NCBI GenBank assembly: GCA_032690845.1
Contig: CM064417.1
Coordinates: forward strand, 15,840,501-15,904,500
Direction: 5' to 3'
Length of the DNA: 64,000 bases
Origin: Eleusine coracana subsp. coracana
Taxonomy: Eukaryota > Streptophyta > Magnoliopsida > Poales > Poaceae
Position numbers and translations under genes: made by a program. The notes beneath the pieces are model-generated. The model ran no database searches and was not told the DNA's origin. It saw only the letters and a list, made by a program, of their open reading frames with translations. Shown here in pieces: positions 1 to 12,257 of this stretch. Within the stretch, counting starts at the first letter, position 1. Each line of letters starts with the position of its first letter.

Positions 1-149
1 GTGAGATCAAGATGAGTCAAACACACGCGAATGAAAAAACATGACTCATCAAAACCCACGAACATCTCAATAAGACCATCAAAATAAGATCCAAAAGTAT
101 CTAACTCCCAAAACCAATGTACACGTATGCTCGCCCTAGATACATGCTA
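1..149. other. 3' non-coding part of the minus-strand element
   Basis: This stretch matches, in reverse complement, the non-coding sequence after the second ORF in the plus-strand sister (about 34560-34720). I see no gene in it. Confidence 0.6.
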
Positions 150-2502
150 CTCTCGATCGTACAGGATCACACTCTGAAGGCTCTGCTCCTGGCTGCTCCT
201 GTGCTGGATCCTGCTCTGCTCTATGAGCCTGCATCGCATGAGCATCCATCTCCTCAAAGAAGTCAAGGTGTACAGGCGACTCAGAACCTTTGTCCTGCCC
301 TGCTGGTGGGACTGTGGATGTCTCCTCGGCAGCAACCGCCTGAGGAAGAGCAAGGTCATCCACATCCTCCTGAGTGAAACCTCGGCGGACCAGATCCTCT
401 GCTACCTGAGGTGTGAGAGTGCTGACTGTAGCAGTGGAAAGTGGAGCTGTAGCTGACTGTGAGTCCGCACGAGTGGTGTGTACAACCTCTGAGAAGATCA
501 AACTCTTGACTGACAACTGCTAGTGAGCAGAGGGTCCTGCCATCTGCGAAGTGGAAGAGTGTGTCGGTGAAGAGAACAATGCAGATAGCGAGAGGGCTAA
601 CACGAGGGAGAACTGAGTCACTGGTGAGAAGGTCTATGCTACTCCCCATGTCGGTAACACCCTTGAGTGTGACAACCCGCTGGACTGGGCTGTCATCATG
701 GCAGTGAAAGGTCCTGGCTGAGTCGGCAGCTGCTGAGACTATGGAAGTGTTGACGGTCCTGGCTGCTGACAAGCCTGCCTCTAAGTCACCTCTACCATCT
801 CGACTATCAAGGTGGTCAACATCATCATCTGCTGTCGCTGAAGCTCTATTGACCCCTGATAACCTCTATCATCTGACGTCTATCCTCAGCTGTGCACTGA
901 ATGAACTCACTCAGGCGTCCTGCAAGTGTTGTAACGGTGATAGCGTCTCCTGACTGTGATCCTATACGCTGGGGAGGTGCTCCTGTGCTAGCTGACTCTA
1001 GAACCACTATCTAGATGAGCTGCCTGCTCGTGAGTGACTGGCGGTGACTCCTGCTTCTCCTCTCCTGTCTACTGACTAGAGTCTGACTGCGAACCCTTGG
1101 GGACTCTAGGTGCATAGCTGGTGGTCACCTCAGGGAGCGCCTGGTACTGCTCCTCCGTAACTAGTCCCATCCTCCTCAGAAGGTAGCAGATGTATGGATC
1201 GAAGACTAAGTGACGTCCTCCAATTCTCTCAGAGATGACCTCCTCCATCTCAGCAATCAGCAGATCTGCAAGGTCGAACGGTTGTCTCCTCAAGATAGCT
1301 GCTACTGCCCACTGGTGTAGAAGTGTGAACTCCTCTCCGTATCCAGACTTGGGTATGATAGTCCTGGTGACTATCGCCCTAACCACCTTAGCCTCTGTGG
1401 TGAGTCTCGCAGGGCCTCTCTCAAATCCTAGGGTGTGTGGGGGTGGAAAAGCAACAGACACCATCTCGTCTGTGGGCAAGATCCCTCCCTGTGGTCTGCG
1501 AGGTGGTGGCAAGTCTCTGTAGACACTAGTGTAGAGGCGCAGGTCTAAAGCAAGTAGTTCCAGGTTAGCTATGAGGTCCTCCCTGGTCACTCTCTGTGGC
1601 TGTCCTCTAAAAAGAAACTAGATCTCTGAACGATTTCTGGCTGCCCACAGTGTAGCATAGAACTCTAGGACCATATCCTCTTTGTATCTGTATGGCTCGG
1701 TGACGAACTCTGCCAACCCTAGGAGGTAGGTGAAGTACTCCTCCATGTCTGTGTCGGTGGCCCTCCTCATGGCCCGGTAAGACGTGTACTGGTGCGGCAC
1801 AAACAATCCACACTTGCCCTTCAGGGCAAGGTAGTGTTTCAGGCCTTCTCCAATCCTCCTCTAGAGGCCTGTCCAGTATCTCTCTCCTACAGCGGGATCC
1901 CTAGGGACTAGAACCCACTGCTCGAAGGAGACAAGACATAGTGTCTTAAGGTGCTTTGCAGGAACCTTAAGAATATCTGGCTCTCCGGCTGTCTCTACAA
2001 GTCTCTGTAGCCTCCTCGTGCATACTGCACAGGTGCACCTCGGGTCTCCTACCCAGTGAGCTATCCTCTGGGGACTAGCTGGCTGTGTCTGCTCAGTCTC
2101 CTCCTCCTCCAGCTCCTCTGACTCATACTCAAAACTCTCCTCCTTGGACTCCTCCTCCTCAGACTCCTCCTGCTGCCTAGAGGATCCCTGCTCTGCAGGT
2201 CTCGACGACCTCCCCTGACAGAATTCCGGAGTATGCTGCGACCATAGTGGCAGTAGCACTCCTGTGGCTAAGGGTGGTGGTGCAGTCTTCTGCCTGGTAC
2301 TCCTTAGCAGACCCTATGTCTCTGTCTCTGTCTATCCGATGATCAAGAGTGATCCGGGTGTCCTGCGTGAGGTCTCCATAGCCTCCAAGTGCGGAGCAAC
2401 TCTCGTAGACCTCTCTGACTCTGAGTCTAGTCTGGTCCTTTTCCTGCTCTTCGGCTTCTCTGGCATCTTACCCTTGCCCTTGTCCTGACCAGATCCTGCC
2501 AT
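150..2502 (-). pseudogene. second ORF of the Sirevirus-like element, degraded
   Basis: The reading frame starts at the ATG at 2502 with a short K/R/G-rich segment (MAGSGQDKGKGKMPEKPKSR) and continues through an acidic E/S-rich stretch (about 2090-2180). The most conserved block is at 1618-1813, with residues such as YFTYLLGLAEF and LEFYATLWAARN, followed by 1069-1590. This resembles the domain annotated in plants as a putative plant transposon protein; I name it only tentatively. Stops and frameshifts break it into at least five pieces (1861-2259, 1618-1813, 1069-1590, 356-772, 136-516). The S/T/P-rich tail has no recognisable fold. An intact-like ancestor is implied by the sister ORF at 32134-34460. 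Function unknown; it could be an env-like or captured host gene. Confidence 0.6.
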
Positions 2503-4912
2503 CTCTGTTGCTGACTGCTGTCACTGCACGCACGCACGTAGGTATAGACAGGATGAGCATAGAATCCTACATAAATCTACAAGCAAAGCACCGCTAGGAA
2601 AGAATGCCTAATAAAAATCCTAGCACTGAATGAAGGACATGATCACTGAACAAATAAAGGAATGTAATCAACAGTGATCATCGACTATATGTGGTTGGTG
2701 CGAGTCATCTAATGTACAGTCAAATAATTTGCAATAAATGTAACTATAGACTAGATGCGAGACAAACCCTAGAATTGCAATTAATAGATATGCATGGAAT
2801 TAATTGCAACCTAGGTTGAGCTAATTAGCAATTAATGCAACTAAACATGAATAGTCGATTCTAATTGCATCAATTAAACTAATTACTCAAAATTTAGGGC
2901 ATAATCGATGAAATAGGAGATAATCACAATACCCTAGAGGAATAGATGTCCAACACCGAGAAGAAGTCGCAACCAATCGCCCGAAAATATTGGAACTTGG
3001 AGCATTTCGTCGCCGGCAATGGAGGAAGGGGAAAAGGATCAACCTTTGCCCTAGCTTGCGGTGGAGGGAACCTCCAGCTCTGGTGGCTGTTTGCGCGCAC
3101 AGAGGGAGCAGGCGGCGAAGGCTTGCGCGTGGCCGCGATGCGAGAGGGTGAAGGCGGCAGCGCTGGTGACGCGCAGGGGAAGGCGAGCGGCGGCGTGCGG
3201 AGATGGAGGTGGCACGGGAGCTCGGTGAGTGGGGGCACGGTGACGGCGAGCGGCAGCGATGTGAGAAGCGGCGGCGTCGGCGAGGCGAGAACAAGCTCTC
3301 ACCATCGGAGCTGGAACAAGGACGAAGAGAAAAGTCTTCCTCGACTTTGACCTAGGTCAAGTTTTAAATAACAACTGAGATTCAATGAAGGATGAATAAA
3401 CGGTCACGGATTGAAGGCATGGTTGCGATTCAATCATATTGACCGGACGGTACGGTCTTTAGACCGGACCGTCCGGTCAGTTTAGGGTTTGCTGGCCATC
3501 GTGGAAACCGGACAGTACAGTCTCTAGAACCATTTTGTCCGGTCTCCACGACCAGACTCCCCCTAGGCACTGTGCACAGAGCCACTGATCGGACTGTATG
3601 GTCCAGTGATCAGACTGTACGGTCAATACTGGAAATTTCGCTGAGTCAAGGAATTTCTCCATTTTCCAAGTGCCCTTGCTAAACACACAAATAAACACTG
3701 CACTCGGAATATGAAGGGAACTCTTAAACACTCCTTTTCAAATAGTGGCACTCTTTGGACTTATTTTCGCAAATGCCAAATGAAAGATCAAGCAAATAAG
3801 AATCAAGGCAATACAGAACTAAATGGGTAAGTATGAGCCTTAGTCCATGAACCGCGCAAGTAGATTTAACCTCAGAGTTCATAAGATCTTGGTCAATAGG
3901 CATGAAGCACAATCCTTTTCTTTGGTCACACTTATGGAGATATAATCTCATATAGAGCATGAGGCACAAATATCTCCAAATGTGACAAGCCTCCTTTGTG
4001 TTTCCTATATGATGCATGCAACAAGCATTTCACATATGCAATGAAGGTAAACATGCCATGTGAATGCAAGCAATATTAAAAAAGGACACAAAGGAAACTT
4101 AACAATGTCAAGTTTGAACCCCTCTCAAGCTTGCTCACTATAAGCCATACACTTGCCTTGAGAGAAGCCAAACCACCATCTCAAGCAATCCCCCTTGCTT
4201 ATAGCTATCTTGAGTGGGTTAGACATTGACTAATTTTTATGTGTTTTTCTTTTAGTTATTTACACATACATGGATACAAAGCAAACTAATCACAAAGGAG
4301 TCCTAATTACCATGCAATGCAAGAGGAAGAAAAACACACTTCAACTACTAAAAACTAACACGGTTACCTCCCTCATGAGTAGATATGACGTTGAGGTCCA
4401 TGTCACTTGTGGTGGATTTCACATGATCTTCATGAAGACGCTCGGTCCACCACCACCACCATCTAGGTCTTGTTTTTGGGCACCCACTTGTACGCGGTCG
4501 ACCTCTCAAGATCAACTATGCACTTAGGCATCCATATGGTCTCGACCTTTCTCTTCTTGTTTGGTGGTCCCAAAGCCTTTGCTTTCACCTTGCCATCCTT
4601 GTTCCTAAAAAGTTTGAAATGGGTGTTCTCATGGAACAAGTTATCGTTAGGTAAAACAATAGAACTCCTCATCATAGGACAATCCTTGATGGTGTGGCCA
4701 ACCTTGCAACACCTCTCGCAATAGTAGTCGTCGGCGAGTAGGGGTTTGACCTATTCGAGAATGGAGTCACTCGTCCCGATGATGTCGATGGCGGCGGGAT
4801 ATGAGCTAAGTCCTTGGTGGGAGACAATGTTCACAATATTATTCCCAAGAATCTCCTTGTGGATGGCTCTACCGCGTGCAAGTCTCTCGAAGTCATCCAT
4901 CACCATTTTCCT
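2503..4912. other. spacer between gag and second ORF, with GC-rich leader and palindromic motifs
   Basis: From right to left in element orientation: about 3730-4912 is non-coding sequence downstream of gag; about 3430-3640 holds a cluster of CCGGAC/GTCCGG half-palindromes like those in the LTR; 2887-3350 is GC-rich and open in several frames; 2503-2886 is AT-rich. The GC-rich block followed by AT-rich sequence and then the ORF start looks like a leader exon plus intron. That reading is inference. Confidence 0.45.
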
Positions 4913-6481
4913 CTATTTCTTGAGCTTGTGATATTCCTTCCAAACAAATGGCTCAAGAGAAGAAACCTCATTCGAGGTGGTTAGTTCATCACACATAGTA
5001 GAAGCATCGCTCATTGATGAACTAATGGAGGGTAAGGCAAGATTCTCAACATTGATGGCCTCATAAGTAATCTCAAGGGCCTTGCACTTCTCACGAAGCT
5101 CTACATCATCACACTTAAGTTTGTCATAACTCTTATTTAGGGCCTCATGAGATGTGACAAGGTCCTTGAGCTCACTTTCAAGGTCAACAACACGGTCCTT
5201 AGCCAACTTATATTCTTTTCTTACCACATCCAACATTTTGGATTTCTTGACAGCGATGTCGCGGGCTTGCTCAAGCATAATCCATAGCTCGGCATAGGAG
5301 AGCTCATCATCGTTGTCATCGTTGCTCTCATCCTCACTCTCCCTAAGGTGGCTCGCAGCCATGAGGCACGTGGGAGGTGGAGGAAGAGCTCGTGGACATG
5401 TGGTCTTGATCATGGCTAGGCCGACCACTTCTTCATCATCGCTTGAGGAAGAGGATGTGTCACTGGAGTTGTCACTTGTCCACTCTCCAACAAGGGCCTT
5501 GCGAGAGAACTTCTTGTAGTCTTGAGCTTTGTCGTTGTCTTTGCTCTTGTCCTTGTTGAAGTATCTCTTCTTCTTTTGCTTGGCTTTGGGATCTTCTTCT
5601 TCTTCATCATCACTTGACTCTTGGGACTTGAAAGCTTCCCTCTTGGGCTTCGGGCACTCTCTAACAAAGTGATTCTTTGAGCCACAATTGAAGCACTCGC
5701 CCCTGAACTTGGAGACAAACTTGTTCTTGAAGGTCTTCATCTTCTTCATGAGAAGAGCCAAGTCCTCAATCAATTCACCTTCATCATCATCATCTTCATC
5801 CTCTTCAATCGCTGCCTTCTTCTTGTTTTTCTTGCTCTTACTTGATTCTTGTTTGTCAGCCTGAAGAGCAAGGGTGGATGGTTGTGGATCATCCATCCCC
5901 AACTAGTAGCTCTCAAAGGCAGTGATCTTGCCAAGTACATCCTTTATGGCCTTGGTCTTGAGGTCACCTTGCAAGGTGAAGGTGATGATGGACTCATACT
6001 TGGGGTCTTTGAAAAGCCTCAAGAATCTTCTGATGACCTCCACAGGCTTGAGCTTGAAATCATCCCCAAGTGCATTGATCTCGTCCACTAGCACATGAAA
6101 ACAAGAATATACAGTGTTAGCTCTCTCATGTGGCAATCTAGTGAAGTTATCATATTTGTTCTTCAACACATAGTATCTTTCCTCTTTGACATCACTGGTG
6201 TCCTCATGGAGGCCCTGAATCTCAGTCTAGATACCATGTGCTGTGGAACTAGCATCCAACCTAGCAAAGACATCCTTAGATATGCATGCAAATAGAGCAT
6301 TCTTGGCCTTAGCGTTGTTCTTAATGAAATCAGGTTCAAGAAGGTTCACATCCGCAACTGATTCATGGGTCACCATCCATATCTCCGGATCAGGGGACTC
6401 TAGGTAGGCTTGCATACGTGCCTTCTAATACCCATAGTCCACCCCATTGATTATGGGAACACTCTCCACCTGTCCCGACAT
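4913..6481 (-). pseudogene. Ty1/copia gag (Sirevirus-like), degraded
   Basis: Gag forms the virus-like particle of the retrotransposon. The start is the ATG at 6481, just after the primer site. The frame runs through the conserved UBN2-type capsid region (6415-5903, with FIKNNAKAKNALFACISKD and LKNKYDNFTRLPHERANT), an acidic hinge, and one CCHC zinc knuckle (CFNCGSKNHFVRECPKPK, about 5640-5700), then a K-rich and D/E/S-rich tail with coiled-coil character. In-frame stops fall between 6415 and 6481, between 6169 and 6227, and at 5903. The protein matches the gag at 28949-30646 almost residue for residue over long runs. No pol follows. Confidence 0.85.
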
Positions 6482-6520
6482 CCTTACTCAAGGCGGTGAA
6501 GTCTCAAAGATGAGCACTTG

Positions 6521-6534
6521 GCTCTGATACCAAT
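6521..6534 (-). other. primer binding site, initiator-Met tRNA
   Basis: Read on the minus strand this is ATTGGTATCAGAGC, complementary to the 3' end of plant initiator methionine tRNA. It directly follows the 5' LTR end, as in Ty1/copia elements. It fixes the element's orientation and the LTR boundary. Confidence 0.85.
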
Positions 6535-7374
6535 TGTAAGGACCAAAGGCGTACCGAGAGGGGGGGGGGAGTGAATTGGTAGCCGACCACAAATTCAAAC
6601 ACTTCAGTTTCACACCACTAGAACCTAACAGTTGTTGCAACCTAAGCAATTCTAGTAGGCCAAGACCACATGCTAGTGTTCATGATGAGTACACAATGCG
6701 GAAGGTAAACACACTAGCCTATGTAAGCCACAAGTCACCCTATCAACTATAGCACATAAATGTGGAATAGTAAAGAGGGGTCAAGGAATGCTCATGATTT
6801 TTTCCCAAGGTCTTCGAAGGATGGCGCCTTCCCTTACTCCTCGTTGGGCCACTCCCGCCGGAGTCTCGGTCCCTCCTGCCACTAAGTGGAGTTCTCGCCC
6901 ACGAGCCCACAATCACTCCCGGAGTGAAGGCACGGTGTGCATCACCGCTGCCACTAAGGCACAAGCTCGCTCCCTCGGGAACTTGCCGGACTCCTCGAGC
7001 TAACACAGGCACTCACTAGTGATGCCCCTTTCACCGGCAGGCTCAAACCGTGTACAAACATGTGATGGCCTTCACAACTAATCACGATAGGCTCGATCAC
7101 CGACACCTAGCCGGTCTAGATCTCACCATAGACCAAGATTAATAGCCTAGATCACATCCTTAAGGACACCCTAGCCTTAGATGTGCAAGATGCTCAAGTT
7201 ACTCTCTACTAGCACTCTCAAGATATGCAATATCCCCTTCTAGTGCTCTCTTCTTTTCCTCTTGGACCTTACCAATTGCTCCCAGCAACAAAGTTATATA
7301 GGCTTCCAACCTCCAACTAGCCATTGCTCCACGAAATCAGCTTTCTGAGCCTGCTGACTAGACTGTCCGGTCAC
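6535..7374 (-). repeat. 5' LTR, truncated
   Basis: Reverse complement of the right part of the LTRs at 27228-28895 and 35083-36735. It starts with TGTAAGGACC next to the primer site and follows the LTR to about 7374, where similarity stops inside the palindrome-rich zone and copia pol sequence begins. About half of the expected 1.65-kb LTR remains. Confidence 0.8.
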
Positions 7375-8720
7375 TACCAAACCAGAGAGTTTGATGCTGA
7401 TATTAATGATTCGGATCAGCAGCCACCTACACAAGAAGAGCCACCAGTAGTTTCACTCAGAAGATCTAGCAGAGATCGAGTTCCTTCCACCAGGTATCCT
7501 TCAAATGGGTATGTGGTGTTACTTTCTGACGGTTCAGAACCTGAGTGCTTTGGAGATGCAAAGGAAGATGAGCACAAGAAAGAGTGGATGAAGGCTATGC
7601 AAGAAGAGTTGAATTTCTTGCATAAGAATCATACATATGAGCTAGTGAAGTTGCCTAAAGGCCAGAAAGCATTGAAAAACAAGTGGGTCTACAGAATCAA
7701 GAATGAGGAGCACATGCCAAATCCAAAGTTTAAGGCCAGGCTGGTTGTAAAAGGATTTGGCCAGAGAAAAGGAGTTGATTATGATGAGATCTTTTCTCCG
7801 GTTGTGAGAATGACATCAATTAGATTAGTCCTTGGCTTGACAGCTAGTATCAACTTGGAGATTGAGAAAATGGATGTGAAGACAACATTCCTTCATGGTG
7901 ACTTGGAGGAAGAAATTTACATGGAGCAGCCTGAGGGGTTTCTTGTTAAAGGCAAAGAAGACTATGTGTGTAAGCTGAAAAAGAGTCTATATGACCTAAA
8001 ACAAGCACCAAGACAATGGTATTTGAAATTTGATTTAGTTATGGGGAAGCAAGGCTACAAGAGGTGTAGCACAAACCATTGGTATATATTCAAAGATTCT
8101 CAGGTGATGATTTTATCATCTTGTTGCACTATGTTGATGATATCTTGATTATTGGCAAGAATGTCTGTAGGATTGCAAAGCTGAAGAAAGAGTTGAGCAA
8201 GTCTTTTGCAATGAAAGACCTAAGTCTAGCAAAGCAAATTCTTGGCATGAGAATTGAGAGAGACAGAAGCTCCAACAAGTTATACTTATCTCAAGAGAGG
8301 TATATTGAGAAAGTACTTCAGAAATTCAAAATGGACAATGCAAAAGCAACGAGTTGTCCTCTTGCAGCTCGTTTCAAGTTAACCACCAAGTAATGCCCAT
8401 CCACTGATGAGATGAAGAGGAAAATGCAGCATGTTCCTTATGCTTCAGTAGTTGGAAGTTTGATGTATGCTATGGTGTGTACGAGGACTGACATTGCTCA
8501 AGCGGTTAGTACTACGAGCAGATTTCTGTCTAATCCAGGAATACCACATTGGGAAGCCATGAAGTGGATTTTGAGGTACCTCTGGCATAGCACAAAGCTG
8601 AAACTATGCTTTGGTGGAAGAAAACCACAAAGCTGAAACTATGCTTTGGTGGAAGAAAACCTGTGTTGGTTGCATACACAGATGCAGATGTGGCCAGAGA
8701 AGTTGAAAGAAGAAAGTCTA
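7375..8720 (+). pseudogene. Ty1/copia reverse transcriptase (RVT_2) fragment
   Basis: Copia reverse transcriptase, which copies element RNA into DNA. The visible core includes the NKWVYRIKNEE and ARLVVKGFGQRKGVDY regions, the LHGDLEEEIYM motif, SLYDLKQAPRQWY and the catalytic HYVDD box (about 8110-8150). A frameshift at about 8090-8130 separates the frame from 7324 and the frame from 8079; a stop at 8391 and a 35-bp tandem duplication (8591-8660) break it further. Upstream pol (protease, integrase) is missing. The gene is cut at 8720 by the Athila-type element and resumes at 16842 with RNase H. Confidence 0.9.
8591..8660 (+). repeat. perfect 35-bp tandem duplication in copia RT
   Basis: Positions 8591-8625 and 8626-8660 are identical 35-mers. 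Since 35 is not a multiple of three, the duplication alone shifts the reading frame. It looks like a replication-slippage or repair event in a dead element. Confidence 0.9.
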
Positions 8721-10298
8721 TGTTGACGGCTGTTAAGTACCATTTTCATCCGTCAACTATGCTCAAATAAAGGAGAACTTGGCATTTCATACACGCATAT
8801 TTGTTTACAATAATGTAGTTCCACTTGTACTTGGGAATTATTTGCATGCAGGAGAAAATATGAAGGAAACACACCCAAAAGGCAAAGAAACACACTTTCG
8901 ACCAATGAGAGAGCGCCAACTGGACACCCCATGGATTGAAGGTCCCATTTTTAGTACCACACTGAAGAAACACACAAAACTACCCTGACATCTGGGATGA
9001 GGACCCACCTGGCAGCCACTCTGAGGAAGCACAACCCAGGAGGGCCCAGCCACAGGTCAGCCGACCCCCCTAGGTCGGCCGACCCAGGCATGCGGCCTTT
9101 CCTCCTGGGCTTGCACATGGAGGCTCCTGGTTAATCCCTGAAGGCGGTGGGCAGGGATATTCTTGGTGGTTACTCCCCTTTCCCGACCTATAGAGGCTAT
9201 AAATAGGAGGGTGTGGCTTTACACTCACACACAAACCACAAGAAGAATTCCTTCTCTTGCTACTTAGTTGTTCTCAAGTCTTAGTAGAGTTAGACTGAGT
9301 CTAGAGCTCTCTAGTTCTTCAAGTCTTCTCGTGGAGAAATTGGTATGGCTCTTGTATCATTTCCCTTCTGTAAGACTCTGCTCAATTTAATAAATGTCAT
9401 CTTTTCATATAGTTGTGTTTGGGTCATGAGTTTCTTGTTTGATATTGTGATCCATATATGTGATAGTATAGCCCACTTGTGTGATAGTAGTTTAGATTTA
9501 TTATACTACTATTGTCATGCTTGTTATATACCATCACTATAGTCTAATTTATATGACATAGTCTTCATGCTTAGAATTCATTGTTATGATATGACATGGA
9601 TTTAGTGATCATATTTATATGATAGCTTTGCTTTATTAATATAACCATGGAGGAGTAGAGTGCTCTTTGATTATGCAAGTGTGGTACTTGGATAATTGAT
9701 TTGCATCAATTATTCGTTAGTCTACCGGTTAGCTGAGGTAGGCGGCAGGTGGTGACAGCCCTGTCCGTCCTTTGAACTCCTCCACGCTAGGCTAGTGCGT
9801 AGGCTCTTGGCGGAAGTCGCCTGTGGATACAGGGGTAGGTCCGTGCCTGAAGTGTTATGTTAATTACTGTTGAACCTGAGTATAAGCGTGTATGTGTATA
9901 GAACTTAGGCTATACAACTATATATGAAAGTACTATAGGAGTAGCTCAGCTTAGTTCTTTCTCCACTGGGCTTTATTTATTTATTTATCTATATTTGAGA
10001 TAGAATCTTCTACGTGTCACACTACCTCGTCATTATCATTATCCATTGCTTGCCTGCCTTGGTTAGATGATCTTTATCAATTCGCAATGTAAATATGTGC
10101 ATAAGTAAGCCTTCTTATTCATTGCCTTCCTTTGGGATAAACAATATACGATACCCTGAATACTTCCAGGTGAAATGCTACAACGGTATTTTCCGTGCGC
10201 TTGCGGATTTTACCTAATTGGCTCTAGGACATATTAATGAAGCATTTATGGCACCTTGCCAGCGATGATTTATTAGTATGGCTTAGCAAAAGTCAACA
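8721..10298 (+). repeat. 5' LTR of Athila-type element
   Basis: Starts TGTTGACGGC and ends in GTCAACA. It is collinear with 15299-16836 with scattered substitutions and small indels. A TATA-like ATAAATAGG lies at about 9198. Near the end is a stretch shared with the other LTR that leads into the primer site. Confidence 0.92.
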
Positions 10299-10306
10299 AG
10301 CATTTC

Positions 10307-10324
10307 TGGCGCCATTGCCGGGGA
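10307..10324 (+). other. primer binding site, tRNA-Asp type
   Basis: TGGCGCCATTGCCGGGGA, a few bases after the 5' LTR. This primer type is typical of the Athila/Tat branch of Gypsy elements. Confidence 0.8.
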
Positions 10325-10439
10325 AGGCGTATGATTAAGAAATTACTAATGTACATATTTATGTTACAATTCTAAGGCCATCTCCTAAACAGGGTAGTGC
10401 ATTTCTTCTGCTTTCAAGAACCAACTAAGCTTTAATAAA

Positions 10440-11429
10440 ATGCTTGAAACCCAATTAGCTCAGTTGGTTGCTTCTGTTCCTCCTGTAGAGTCGGGGAAAA
10501 TCCCGGGGCAACTTGAGACTCCCTTAGAAAATGTTAATGTGGTTACCACGAGGGGAGGTAAATCCACTCGGAACCCGCCATATCCTAACACTGCAGGAAA
10601 GGAAAAGGAGAGCACACAAGTTGAGAAGCCGATGGAAGAAAAGGAACAAGAGGCGATGCCGCTAAGGAAAACGGCTCCACATGAGTTCTATGACACGAAC
10701 TTCATGCCGTTTTCTGAAAGAAAGAGGAAGCTGACCGTGGACGAGCAATTCACATGCTTTGTTGAAGTAATCCAGAAGCTGCACATCAACGTGCCCTTGC
10801 TGGATGCGATGCCAGTACCTACGTACGCTCGCTACCTCCAGGACCTCATCAGCAACAAGCGTCCGACGCCGACCACGGAGATTGTCAAGCTTACGGAAGA
10901 GTGTAGCGCTGCTATACTCAACCGGCTTCCCGAGAAGAAGAAAGATCCGGGCTATCCGACGATCATCTGCTCGATCGGGACACAGAACTTCAACCACGCC
11001 CTGTGTGATCTCGGGGCAAGCATGAGCTTCATGTCGAAGGACGTCTTCGATAGGCTGAACTGTACAGCCTTATCCCCCACGCCGATGCAGCTCTAGCTGG
11101 CCGATTCCTCGTTCCGCTACCCGGCGGGAATTGCTGAAGATATTCCAATGAAAATTCAGGATTGCTTCATTCCTATTGATTTCGTGGTACTCGACATGGA
11201 TGTTGGTAAGGAAATGTTGCTCATCTTTGGGTGTCCATTCCTCAGCACCGCGGAAGCTCACATTGATGTTGGAGCCAGAGAAATCCGTTTCCATATCAAT
11301 GGCAAGGAGGAGAAGTTTGATTTTCGGCCACGGAAGGAGCAAAGCAATATGATCTGCATCAAGTATGGGCCAAACCCGAACAACATCAAGGAAGTCAAAG
11401 TCATGCCCCAAAAAAGGACAGCCTCATAA
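10440..11429 (+). pseudogene. Athila gag C-terminus and aspartic protease
   Basis: The frame from 10440 covers a Q/E/K-rich gag tail and then a retropepsin-like region. The active-site motif reads LCDLGAS (about 11000-11020), the form usual in Athila/Tat elements. A TAG at 11094 stops the frame; the same frame reopens to 11429 with the flap and C-terminal part (VVLDMDVGKEMLLIFGCPFL). The N-terminal gag capsid domain is missing. Downstream, where reverse transcriptase should begin, the sequence goes to non-coding DNA and then the env-like region, so pol was deleted. Confidence 0.8.
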
Positions 11430-12257
11430 TGTTCATGAAGAACTTCCTTGAGAAGGAAAAAGTGTCACCACGTCGGGTGATGTGAAGAGGTTCGAGCCGC
11501 ATGCCAAGACACAGGCTCCGAAGTCTGCAAAGCCGCCGACCACACCGACAAAGAAGACCAAGAACGTGTGGCGAGTGAAGCAAGAAGCATCATCCGTGTC
11601 CTCATCTCCGGGACAGGACGACATCACATCGAGCTAAATGCCAAAGAAAAGTCCCGCTCGTCGACTTAAATGGGTGAGCCCTCGCCGAGAGGTTAAATCG
11701 GTATTTATCCATATTTATTTTCTTCAATTCCATATTTGATTTCCATCATGTTTAGATTCATTTCCAACTTTTGCATTTTGCATATTTGAATTTTTCAACC
11801 ATCTTGCACATTGGAATTTTTCCAATCATATGCATATTTAAAAAATATATATAAAAATAGGTTTTTTGGGTTTGTCTTTTTGAAAAGAATTTTTGTCGAG
11901 CAATTTGAGCAAAATGGCTGCACTGGCTAGATTCACTAGCCGTTAGGGAACATCCTGAAAAAAGGAGGGAGCCAGGAGGGCCCACTAGCAGGTCGGCCGA
12001 CCTGACCAGGTCGCCCGACCCCCTGGTCCCACCTTTTTATCCCCAGCTTTTTCCCAACGTCTCTATAGCCGTTACTCTATCCATTTCTTGCTGCCATTCT
12101 GGTGTTTCGGCTATAAAAACCGACCAGGAGGAGGAGCTTCACCATTCCAAGCTCATTCTTCACTCACCTCCTTTGCTCACTTTGTTGCTCTTCAAGATTT
12201 TGTGTTCTTCACTTAGCTACTGCCCCAAAAACCCAAAAAATAGTTCCCCTCTATTTT
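11430..12257. other. non-coding spacer replacing pol in the Athila-type element
   Basis: A short K/P/T-rich continuation (about 11490-11637) ends in TAA and is followed by AT-rich sequence and a GC-mixed leader before the ORF-1-like frame. I see no catalytic domain. This is where reverse transcriptase, RNase H and integrase would lie in a full Athila element. Confidence 0.5.

Larger units (their letters stand above)
1..7374 (-). mobile_element. Sirevirus-like non-autonomous LTR retrotransposon, incomplete
   Basis: Ty1/copia-type LTR element on the minus strand, entered from its 3' side, so its 3' LTR lies left of the window. In its own order it has a truncated 5' LTR (6535-7374), an initiator-Met-tRNA primer site (6521-6534), a degraded gag (4913-6481), a long spacer, and a second ORF (150-2502). 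No protease, integrase, reverse transcriptase or RNase H is present. The same layout is found on the plus strand at 27228-36735, so lack of pol is a family trait and not local damage. The LTR breaks off at about 7374 where copia pol sequence starts. The Sirevirus assignment is inferred from the gag type, the primer site and the palindromic CCGGAC/GTCCGG motifs. Confidence 0.85.

Noticed and set aside
6521..6534. tRNA gene
   Set aside because: Only the short complement to a tRNA 3' end is present; it is a retrotransposon primer site. The same holds at 10307, 22788, 28897 and 46667.
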